A stretch of 64,000 bases of DNA. Source: Hyposmocoma kahamanoa. Lineage: Eukaryota; Arthropoda; Insecta; Lepidoptera; Cosmopterigidae. The position numbers were made by a program, and so were the translations under genes. The stretch is from the NCBI RefSeq assembly GCF_003589595.1, contig NW_020653750.1, positions 7,258,879 to 7,322,878 of the forward strand. Direction: 5' to 3'. A model generated the notes under the pieces. It ran no database searches and had not been told where the DNA came from. It saw only the letters and a list, made by a program, of their open reading frames with translations. Shown piece by piece: positions 25,001 through 37,000 of the stretch (its first letter is position 1; each line of letters begins with the position of its first letter).

Positions 25001-28000
25001 GGCCGAATGCGGGTCGGAGACTTCACACGTTTTCCGAGGTTTGTGAACCCTCTTCGCCAAAAAGCTCATAGTCAATTTCAATGAACATTTCGCAAATAAA
25101 CTACCTCCGTGGCCGAACGGTTACCATGCTTGACTGCCACGCAGATGTCCCGGGTTCGATTCCCGAGCCAAGGGAAATATTTTGTGTGGTCTACATTTAT
25201 TTCACTCGTGAGTTTGGTTGTAATTTGTGGTTGTCTATGTGTGTGTCCATGTCATCTGCGATACTACCCTTTATCCCCTAGTGTGGGGCTATGAGTGTGT
25301 GCGTTATTGTTACATAAATTCCGAGTTTGGATTTGAACCCACGGTCACTGTTTGAGAGGCGGTAGGTCAAACCATTAGTCGACCAAGGCTTTTTGTTTAA
25401 CTTTGTGTCAACGGCTTCATAAACAGGAATTTTAAGAATTAAATATGCCACGAAACGTTTTGGACATGATATGAGAACCCTTTATGAAAATAAAAAACAC
25501 ACAAGAAGAAGTAGAATAATGCTTAATAAAAATGTCTAATTAGTAATTAATTAGTCCTACCTATGAGAGTCTGATGACATAATAACAACTCGCCCATTTT
25601 TCGCAAGTATTTGTACAATACTCGTGAGCAAATAATATTGACTCAAGAAATTTACTTGGAAAACTGTTTCTAATTTATCTTCCGTCAGACTCCAAGGGAT
25701 CCCAAACACAGCCGCATTTAGAATAACAATATCAATGTTCCTGAAAAATATACATTAATAGAGATGATCTTGAAGCACTGCGAAATTTTTATGGAGTGAT
25801 TTTAACTTAATATCTACCAACTATTTTTACTTTGGCAATATCTTTGAAATGACGAATTGAATGGAACAGCGGATCGGCAATCTGGGAAGGGTCTCCATAG
25901 TAAATGGTATTCATAATGACAGCTAGAATCACCCTTAAAAACGTCGCTAATTTTTTGTAATTACTCTGTATAACTACAACCACAGTAATTAAGACAAAGT
26001 AATATATAATACAAACTTCTGTTCCTTCAATAATTGATTCACGCATTGCTTCACTGATGACAAAGACGCTAGGTTCACTTCATATGCTTTCAGAGTTCCG
26101 CTGTCATTGATTTTATTTAAATTGTTTAAAGCGTTGTTAATAGCATAAGGATTACGAACTGCCATCAACATGTTACAGTTTTTAGACATGAGACATTTTG
26201 AAATTTCTTGCCCTATGCCACTAGTTCCTCCCGTTATCAAACATGTTTTTCCAGTCAAATCGACGTCTGCCAATACCTGAAAACGTTTATATTTCTAGTG
26301 CATTCTAATAGAATAATAATAGACATCATCAATTCTTGACAAAGTGGTGTAATTAACTACATAATTGTATACTCGAATACCGTTCCATTACAGGCTTCGC
26401 ATTCGACAAATATTTGAGATTCTGATCGATCTCTTTTTAATATAAAACGTTTAAATTGTACAATATCGTTGGTATCAACCAATTCAGTATAAGAAGAGAA
26501 TTATTGAACTAAAATCTAATAATAATAATAGACTAAAAATTCTAAAATAGAAAAGTCCGAAAATATGAAACTGACCTCTTCTCCTGTAGGCCCGTGGAAC
26601 TTTAGAATTTCAGGCCACTTCAGGTAATTTATATAAAACCTGTCAGATGTGTTGGAAGTGCTAACATATCGCATTGATCGCAGGTAATTGATACATTTTA
26701 AGGTGGTTGAAATACTGCAAAAAAACATCGTTATAAGATTGCTTTTGTTACAATTTGATTGCAGCACAAGAGAGATATTAAAGGGTACTTTTATAGATAA
26801 TTTTTCTAATAGCAGTAATTAGCTCATGTATCTGATCATGAAACTACTCGATTAGCTGTGATAAATAGGTTATATTTCCTATCACGCATAATATAATCGA
26901 TAGCCATTAAACACAAGTTGATTACCTACCGAATAAATGTAATCATCATTCTAAAATTATTATCGCAGAATCACGTTCAAAAAAGAAACCTTAAAAATAT
27001 ATATCATTGAAAAGTGACATTTATGACAGGAAAATTAAATTAAAAAAATAAAGTAAAAAAGAAGCAATACCTATAATGTGTTTTTTTTTTATTGCATGAG
27101 GTCGTACGGCAAATTATTATTGTGAACGGAAGCAAGAAAAAATTGTTTTTTAATATTATAATTTTTTATTTATTAAAGAAAAATCAGACCGTGTCAACTT
27201 TAATTTAAAAAACAGTTTTACACCACCCATTAGAGATTTATTACATTTTTTTTTAAACAACACTAAAAGAAAGGTGCTGAAATAATTGTTTATTGTCATA
27301 TTTATTACCTTATTGTAAAAATCATTGATAGAGAAAAAGAGCGAACATTAAACAAACAAAACAAAATCCAAACCAAGTACATTCCAATGAAACTTATGTT
27401 CTATAGACATTATGTATAGATAGGTAGCATTTCAAAGTAGATCATATGTTGTCTAGAATACCTATCTAAAAAGTCTATTTCAGCGCGTGTGGTCGTTAAT
27501 CTTCAATTTGTTTACCTATTATTAACACAGAGATCTATCGCTTCTATTTCTGCCAGAGTGTCACAGGTACCGACTTCTACAAGTGGGTGAAAAATAAAAA
27601 GAAATTCTTAAATTATATAGATATCACAAAAATACCTTTTATATCATATTTCTACTAAAGCAATTACGCCTCTGTCACGAGCCTATGAAAAGAATAATAG
27701 TAAATTTTCCGTATTTTGTGCGTTTGTTTGTTGTAGAAAGTGATGAAACCTAATATGTTTGAAGGGCCTTGTAGAAATGGGGAACAAATAATTTTGACGA
27801 AATTGTAGTTTACAACACAATTGGTTTTTTTCTTTTGAAGGGTGAACGGTTGCTTCTCAATTCTGGTGTTCAAGGTTCCAGTTCCTGTGGCTTTTTTGTA
27901 CCTCTGACTTTTTTTTATGATACCAAGAGACGAGTCGAACAAGTCATGCGCCCGGGGGTAAGCGACATGCCTGTCTATAACAGTTGCAGTGCCACTCAGA

Positions 28001-31000
28001 GCTTTGACTCAAAAAGATCTGAGAGGCACTGCCACGGTGCCCGTTAACCTGATAAGTCTCTGTAATATCACCATTACCCTTACGCTTCAAAACTGAAACG
28101 CTCACATTATTGTTTGACGACTGAAATAGATAAGAGTACTGCTACTAAAGTTCTCTTCTGGTGCTGACACATTTTAAATTATTTCCACCACTCATTCCTT
28201 ATTTTTCCCAAAAGGCGTCGTGTAAAAAAATGTTCTGCCATTTGCATTTAACGTCGTAATATTAAATGAGCTGCTATCCGGATACGTCACAACATGAATT
28301 ATGCATCAGCGTCCTATTTAATATTTTAGCAAACCACGACACGCTTGACCTATTTCAATATATTTGCGCTATATGGTGACATTTTATACCCATTATTCTT
28401 GGTTTATGAGTTTATTAAGAGTGTGTACTCTGCTCGGTAATATTAAAAATATTCTTTATATATTTATTACGATTACAAAAGCTACGTTGAAAAAAATACA
28501 AAGTAGTGCAAGGGTGCTGCGTACAGATCTGGTGAATGCTTTACTTCTCCGAGGGGCGTGAATCTTCTTCTCCGAGAAACTCAGAGGTGCGAACCCGGAT
28601 TCGAACCCATGGCCTCTGAGAGGCGGTAGGTTAAAGAAATTTGTTTCCTAAAGAAATTTATTTCTGCGATATCATCGAATATATAACCAAAAAGAGAGTT
28701 GAAATAAGGGCAATCCAGCCCTGGCAACTCATCAGTCAAATGGTAGTGACATAGAACAGCGCCAACAACTAACCTGTGTGTACAATGATTTATACTTGTA
28801 AGTGTACGTCTCCGTATATTCCAAAAATATTCTGCATTTATTGCAATAAAGTTAATATTTCTAACTATAGGGGCTGTTCATTCCGTAGAGTGGGAAAAAC
28901 AGCAAAACATCTCATTACAAAACAAACGGTATCACATTTCATCAGTAATTAGATACACATTTTTTTTAATTTTCGTCCATTATAGCAAAGCTCAAGTTAA
29001 ACTGGTCGTGTTGAAGTGAAAGAATTGACGACTCCCGTCAAGTGTTTCGAATTTTCGAAATCGGAGCGCTGTTGTCACCGTAATGTTATGGCAGAATAGT
29101 TTTCAAACAAATTTATATACTCGATGTTCGATATTTCGTTCGATATAATTTAATTTTTTTCTAAGTGTTCGATCTTTGTTAATAATAACTAGTGGAGTAT
29201 AATAATAAACTAGTATAGCAATTTCACAAAAAACAATTAAATACCATAGTAGTAAAACATCGTGACATACAACAAAAACTTGAAAATTACAATGATTAAA
29301 GCGGCGTCCCTATTCGACGATGTCGAGTCGAGCTCAGATTGTAGTTTTAAAGGTACCTGACCTTTAAAGCTACCATCTGAGTGAAGCAATAAATTTCTTT
29401 AGGCTGCAATAGATATTTTCCATTAGGCTAATTTTATTCGTTCAAATTATTTTAACGACTTTTCACGTATGGTCACATAGAGCTTTATTGCACCAAGAGT
29501 ACGAGTAGTTCTTCGCTATAAATAAGAGTTTGTTCTTACACCACATGGGTTGTAGTCAATACTAGTTTACGAGACCGTGTCTTGCTGTGAGCATGAAATC
29601 ACTTTCATGTTAACCTATATAATTGAATTAGTAGCTTTCAATAACCCTCTTTTGAAGATAGGCGAGATAAGTAAGAAGTGACGGATGAGTGGAAAAGTTG
29701 AAACCATTGGTGATCATAATAACGAATAAAAACTATACGTATATAGTGGCAATAAAGGTTAAGTTTACCTATTTCTGCCGCCAAACAGTAATGTGGAGCA
29801 TTATTGCGTTCCGGGATTCGTATTCGTTCCTTATCCGAGACTATACAAATCTAGAAAACTCGGACCCACGTCGGATGTCGCTTGTGCACTAAGTCCGATT
29901 CCAATCCGAGAAAATACGAAAAATGTACCCTGTAACTGAACGATACGAATTTAGGGCGCAAACGCTCGGGGTGTTGGTGAAATTCTATAATTTCTTTTCT
30001 ATACAAGCATCATGACTTGTCAAATCACGTCTCAGGGTGAAGGGCGCTGTGACAGTGCCCCTAAGATCTTTGTAATTTAAAGCTCTGAGTGGCACTGGAA
30101 CTGTTATGGATAGGCGTAAGGCTTATCACCAGGCGCACCATCACTTATTGTATAAAAAAAGACTACCACAAATTACACCCAAACTCACGAGAGAAATAAG
30201 TATAAGCCATACAAATATTTCTCCCGGCCCGGGCATCGAACCCAGAGCAGATCTGCGTGGCAGACCAGCATGGTCAATATAAACAGTCTGTCAAATTGTA
30301 TAACTTAATCTGAATGTTATTCTAGTTTTCTCAAAGACTCTCATAGAATGCTCGTTTTGTCACATGCCCCTTAAGATGAATCGTCATCGGCATGCGTGGA
30401 ATGACCCTCATTATTGTTGCAGCTGCGCAGACACCTTTATCTTATAAATTCGCTTTCTAAATAACCAACTCTATTTTCGAATCGCGCATGACATTGTAGC
30501 TTTAGACGAGTATAACAGGATTATTCTTAGTATAGTACTAACAACCTTGCAGGACTATAATCACAAACATCCATCATAAATAACAACTTTTGTTTCATGA
30601 CTTTATACAAAACATAATAAATTTACCAAAAAAATAAATTAACAGTGTTTGTTATACTATCTGACACCTTTTAGATCTGCGTCAAAGGTGCAAGCGTCCT
30701 CCCCGAAAAACCCCGCCCCCGCTCCTGCGTTTTGCACTGATATTTGCTTCTTTTTATTACCGCACGGATATTACCGTTCAGAGAGATCTATTTAAATTAT
30801 TTTTATTTTTACGCGAAAGTATAATCTAACGAATTATTAAAAATCATGGACTAAATGGTGTTTATGATATTAGTAATATACTTCTGCAAAGTTGTTAGTA
30901 TTTTACAAATATTCGAATACACCAGAATATGAACATAAAACGATTGTTCCATGTTTGGACAAAAAGTCTACGTATCTAATTGAAAATTTGACCTCAATAC

Positions 31001-34000
31001 GTTGACTTGTGTATTGAGTCGGTTAGCTAACTTAAACCACTAAGTTTTATGCCTAGTTATTAGGAAAAGAAAGACAACACCTAGACAGAGCTGCACAGGA
31101 CCTGAAAGTTTGACAGGAGCGAAATGAAGCCTATACACAACAATGGGAGATACAGGGCTAAAAATGAATTAATGAAAAATGATAAAGCGATAAGAGTTTA
31201 TTTTTCTATTTTTTTTAATTGAATCAATTAAAATAGAAACAGTAGGTAAATTACATTATAATGAAAATTGGGTAACGACAATAAAAATAAAATAACCATA
31301 TATAAATAATTGTATTTCTATATAAGTAGCAGTCGAGCTCCGTCGTCCAGGGAAGTTTTACTGCCACATTACCTATTCCTGCCACCAAACAGTAATGTGA
31401 ACATTACTGCATTTAAGTTTTGCAGGTTAAGGGTGCTGGTGAAATTAAAGACGCTTGGAATCTGTCAACTTTTGTCTGTGTGTGGCAGTGTCCCTCGATG
31501 TTTGCGATTCAAAGCTCTGAATGGCATTGCAACTCCTATGGACAGGCGTGGTATCATAAAAAAATTAAATTGAAAATAGTGAAAATCTAATAAACTCGAA
31601 AATACATTGTGATAATCTCAGTACAGAGTGCTAAAAAAACCGACCTCAAAAGTACGTGGAATCACGTCTATTTGCTAAGTTTTATTGAAATATGTTTGCC
31701 ATTATACAGGACTTCACACTGGAGATAATAATAATCGGTTCTCACTACTCAAAGTATATTGAGAGAAAAACGCCTTGAATTGGAGAAATAGCAAAATCAA
31801 CCATTAAAGTAATTGCTCCTAAATTAAAGTTAGGCGTTATTTACAAAAATAAATCTTCATGCGTGAACAGCCACCCTTAAAGGTCCACCTTTTGATGATT
31901 TTCTTCAAAATTAAATGGGACCACTATGGAAGTACCCCCTTTCCAACAAAAAAAGAATCATGAAAATCGGTTTACAAATACCGGTGTTATCGCGTAACAT
32001 TAATACAAAAAAAAAAAGAACATACAGTCGAATTGAGAACCTCCTCCTTTTTTGAAGTCTGTTATAAAATCTGTATAGGTTATGCACATTATTTTGTTTT
32101 GTTAATTGTAAATTTAAAAAAAAAATACATTAAGTAAATAATTTAGTTAATTAAGCGATTAGCGACTGCATCGCGTTCGCATCACTAGCAAATCATACAA
32201 GCTAGTGGAGTAATTTAAAAAAAAAAAAATTAATATCATGGAAGTAATAGGTACATCATAATAATCATTATAATCAATATTACAACTATAATATTAGTTT
32301 TGATAAATTTTTAAGCCTGGTTCGTACTGAAACAAAACAAAATTTCAGATCAAACTGTGATTGCGAGATAATAATTCCTTAGCGAATATTGAAATAAAGT
32401 TCATAACTATTATGAAACAATTTACACGATCACTAACTCTCCGTATGACTTTCAATCACCGTCTATGTAAAATAGGAATTTGGCACAAAAATAAACAGTT
32501 ACTATCGTACGGGCCCACACATAAAGATTTATAGCTATTCATCAAAATAGCGCGATTCTTATACGTCGGCACGACAGAAAAAAAAAACAATTATACAAAA
32601 TACAATTGTTACACAAATAAATTAACAAAATTCACTGTGTAACAAAAAAGACGACGTCAAACAGCGGTCGGACTTTTGTGGAATGTTTACAAGAATCTAC
32701 GAACAGTCCTTTCATCTTGAATTTTTAACGCGTTTGTGCTACATTATGTAAATATAGTACAGTTTGATAACACAAACTCCATATAAATGCTTATTTGACG
32801 TGACAGCACTTCTATCATAATTTATTGCGATGCGTGTAATATTGTATAGTGTTTAAAATCTCACTATAGCCACTAAGAGCACTGCACTACCTGACAACAC
32901 TAATGGAAACAGGGTGTAAAATACATATTGATTAAACTGAATAAAATAAAAGCTATCTTACGCTTTCTATCAGATATCAAAATTGTAGATGTCAATTGTA
33001 TAAGAAAATTGAATTTTGTTACATAATTTATTTTAAGATGTTTACGGATAATGATTGAGGAAAATAAATAAATATTGTATTCCCTTTTAATTGAAGCACG
33101 GGTATGCCCATTAATCGATGACGGAGTGAGTGTACCCAGGAGATAATTATTACTCTTATACGCATGCCACACCGCGAACGAAGTAGCCATCTTTTCATAC
33201 TACCGTTCTCATCGCGAACTAAGCTAACCGAGCTAACTAAACTAACCCAACGATCCCACAAGCTATGTAAAATATGTCACCCTTCTGCCGCCCTTCACGC
33301 CCGCACGTATGTATATACCTAGTCACTACTTAATACGAATTTTTTTACTTAACTACGTGAACTAAGTTAAGTTAGTTAGCTTCATTCGCGGTGTGGCCTG
33401 CACTTTACTCTTAAGGAAGTCCGATTTGTACAATTCCGGTTTGTACTATAGTACAAATTAGATTTGGATTTCAATTGGTTTCTCCTTTTAAGGGTAATAA
33501 TTATCTCTTAAGTAAAATCGCTTCATCATCGGCTATTGTACTATTTATATATTATATATTGTATTTCTACTATTGTTCAAAGCGGAATTTTTAAAGGTAA
33601 TAGTAATAATTATCTGCTAGGTAACCTTATTTCATCATCGACTATTGTACAAATCAGATTGGTTAAGGGTAAGAGTAACAATTGTCTTGGGCAAACTTCA
33701 TTTTTGTTACTACAATAAATTATTTAAAAAGTGAGCAAATAATCATTATCTTTTAGTGTAATTTTCATATCTAATTAATGTCAAACTAAACCGACTATTA
33801 TTCGTAAACAAGATACCAAAGCAAGACGTGAGCGTCTTGGTATTTGGTAGTTAGTAATTAGGTCAAAACTTCAAACACTATATTTCTCTTCGGTAATATC
33901 CACGGTAACAAGGCTTTTACAAAATGTTGCGCTTTTATAAAATAACATTTGTAATTCCACTCCTCCTTACACAAACAAGTCCAAGTTATAGATGTACCTT

Positions 34001-37000
34001 ACAGTTATCGATCATCATCGTCAGTATGCAGAAAAACTTTGTGAATGAAATTCGGTTCATAGGAAGTAAAATGGTAGTGACGAAATTTTTTTCCAAACGA
34101 ATGGAGTGTAAGGATAAGGGAGCTGATGGAATTACAGGCACATGGGACTTGTTAACTTATGTCTCTGGGTGACGGGGACAGTGGCAGTGCTCATCAGATC
34201 TTTGTGGTTTAAAGCTCTGAATGGCACTGCAACTGCTATGGACAGGCGTGTCGCTTACCACCAGGCGCACGACTTGTTCGTTTTGTCTCTTAGTATCATA
34301 AATCAGTACAGAGTACTAAAAATCCGACATCAAAAGTGCGTGGAATTACATCCATTTGCCAAGTTTTATTGACATTGGTTACCGGAAAGTGCGCGAAACC
34401 CGATTCATCCCCTAGTTTGCCACCTTAGAGGTAGAATATTTTCTTCAAATCTAAATGGGACCGCTACTGCGGTACTTTCTTTCCAACAAAAAAAGAATCA
34501 TTAAAATCGGTTCAGAAATTTGAGTTATCGCGTAACATACATATAAAAAATAACCCACCTTTTTTGAAGTCGGTTAAAAATATAACTTAAAATTATGAGC
34601 CGCGCACACGTCACTGAATCTTAAATTTCGCTTTTTCTTACAATGCTTCTGGCGATGGCGGCTGCGGAATGAAATAATTTCTTCAAGTACCTTATTGTTC
34701 GCGCTACGATGACATGTATGTGCGGGAAGTGAACTCTATTTCGCAGTATGGTAGTCCCCTCAGATCTTTGCAATTTAAAACTCTGAGTGGCACTGTAACT
34801 GTTATGGACAGGTGTCTAGGTTACCAACGTGCACAAGATTTGTTCGTCCCGTCACTTGATGTTATAAAAAATATTATTAAAAATATCGAAAACAGAAAAG
34901 CTCCTTCGATCTGTAGGGCTAGCACGACAGAGCGCGACTAGTCCGAGAGCGACCTAAAGAGCGGGATTTCCGTGCGAGAATAGCAGTATCTCACGCAAGT
35001 CACACCCTACTGACAGGTACAAATAGTACTATATAAAATAACAAAAAAAAAAAGTTACGTTTCCTGTGTGCGGTAAAAGTCTTAATATTTCCTGTGGTCG
35101 CTCACGCGATGCGCTCCTCCTACCTCAAAATGGCGGCTATTTGGTTTCGCAAATTAGAAAAGCATTCAGTTTAAATACAAGTGTTTATAAATAAAAATTA
35201 TTATTCTGCATTGCTAAATAAATACCCTCCGTACTACCAACAAAACCATTTCAAATAAAATGCAGTAATACACCGCAAATCCTGCACTTAAAAATGAAAT
35301 TACTCCTTAAAGTATAGTTAAAAACATTTATATTCAGGGTAAACTTAAAAAATGCTACTTACGGTATGTTTTCAATAAATAAACACCGAAATCACCAACC
35401 CAAACAATAACACACACTATTGTCGTGACGTATTTTTGAAGTTATTTATTTATTTTAAATGACAGACCCATGCATTAAAAACTTTGTGGTTTGCTAGAGT
35501 CTTTACCGAAATAGCAATTAATATTAGTTCTATTATCTGTTATAACTTCGATATCCGATAAATCGGTATAAAATCATCACCGGCACCTCTAGGTGGTATG
35601 CGTCTACGGTTGCATGTATCGCGTGAGCGGATATATAAAGAGTTTAATATTTCCTCCAAACGTCTCAAAGCAGGTGCAGGTACTACATCCGAACCAATAT
35701 TATTCTTTATTATATATAATATAATATGTCTCATTACCAGGGTTTAATCTACGTCGGCGCACCTTAAGCTCGAAACAATAGGATCAGGATTGAATATCAA
35801 AAGACTCGACTATTAAATAAGATTTTTTCCTAATGTTTCTTATTTAATTAAGATAATATACAGGTAAGGTAAAAAAGACAATTAAAGCTTAAATACTAGA
35901 AAGTAAAACTAAGATTTTTAAATTATATTAATAAAATTGGATCCCCGCGGCAAGGCCCTTTGTATTGCTATGCAAATGAGTTGAGTGAGGGCAAGGTAAC
36001 TGCCGGCCCTTGGGTTTCCCACAGAGTCTATTGATTTTTTCGATGAAAGTTTTTACAGATGAAGGGCACTGGGACCCCACGGACCAAGGGTTTCGACTCC
36101 AAAAGTAAATAGGTAGTCGTAGTCGAGATCCTGGTACTTATTACTTTTTATTCTTTCTGCCAGCTCAGCTGCGGAGCCAGCCCTCTTGCTGGTGTGCTGG
36201 AGATGGGATGGGGCAAGTGTGTCGGTACAAGTGGCATACCACACCAGTGCCCGGCTCATACTCCAAGGGATGAGAGTCATTCCGTCCGGGCTTTCGCCAT
36301 CTGTTCGCGACATGCCGCTTGGCTCGAGTATAGCGGGCACGTTGCTAACAGTGGCTAAGGCCCGGCGGATGATGTCGTTAAGGGCTGCATACCAGGAGAC
36401 ACGGCCGGCGCTCAGCTGGCAGGAAAGACCGGGGTGACCCAGAGCACTTACGTCTTTGCCGCAAGGATACCGATGAGGGGAGCAAACTGGGACACCAAGG
36501 CGGAGGCCTGCAGCTATGCGAATGGTTTCGGCGCTCATGAAGGTATCGGTACTGGCAGAGGGGAAAGCGTATAGCCAGTGGCCACATACCCACCTGGACG
36601 CTGCTTCCAGATGCGGTCGGTCTACTGGGGTACAATGATTCATTAAGTCATTTAAAGTCTTTTTACACAGAATATTTTCCCAGCTCCTTTGAACTTTGGG
36701 GTCGGACGGAGAATTTCCGTTGGGGCAAATCTGGCTCCAGGCGTTTCTGTACTCAATTAACCACGTCATCTCGCAGTTTGATGACGAAAACCTTAGAATA
36801 CTGCCTACGAGGTTAACCGTGCTGTAGATTGAGGACAAAAAGGCTGGAAGGACTATGGCTGATATATTCCTGATGCCTAGACCACCATGTCTGATGGGGA
36901 GGGTAGCTTGGGTTCAGGCATTGTGGGTGAGATGGACGTTGAGAATGGATTGAAGAAGAGCTTTTAGGTCAGAATCTATTGACATCAACTGATTATGGAA

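Noticed and set aside
25807..26046. 79-codon minus-strand frame as a constitutive exon of the SDR
   Set aside because: Exons 3 and 4 already join perfectly ([14 protein letters not shown]) by phase and by family alignment.
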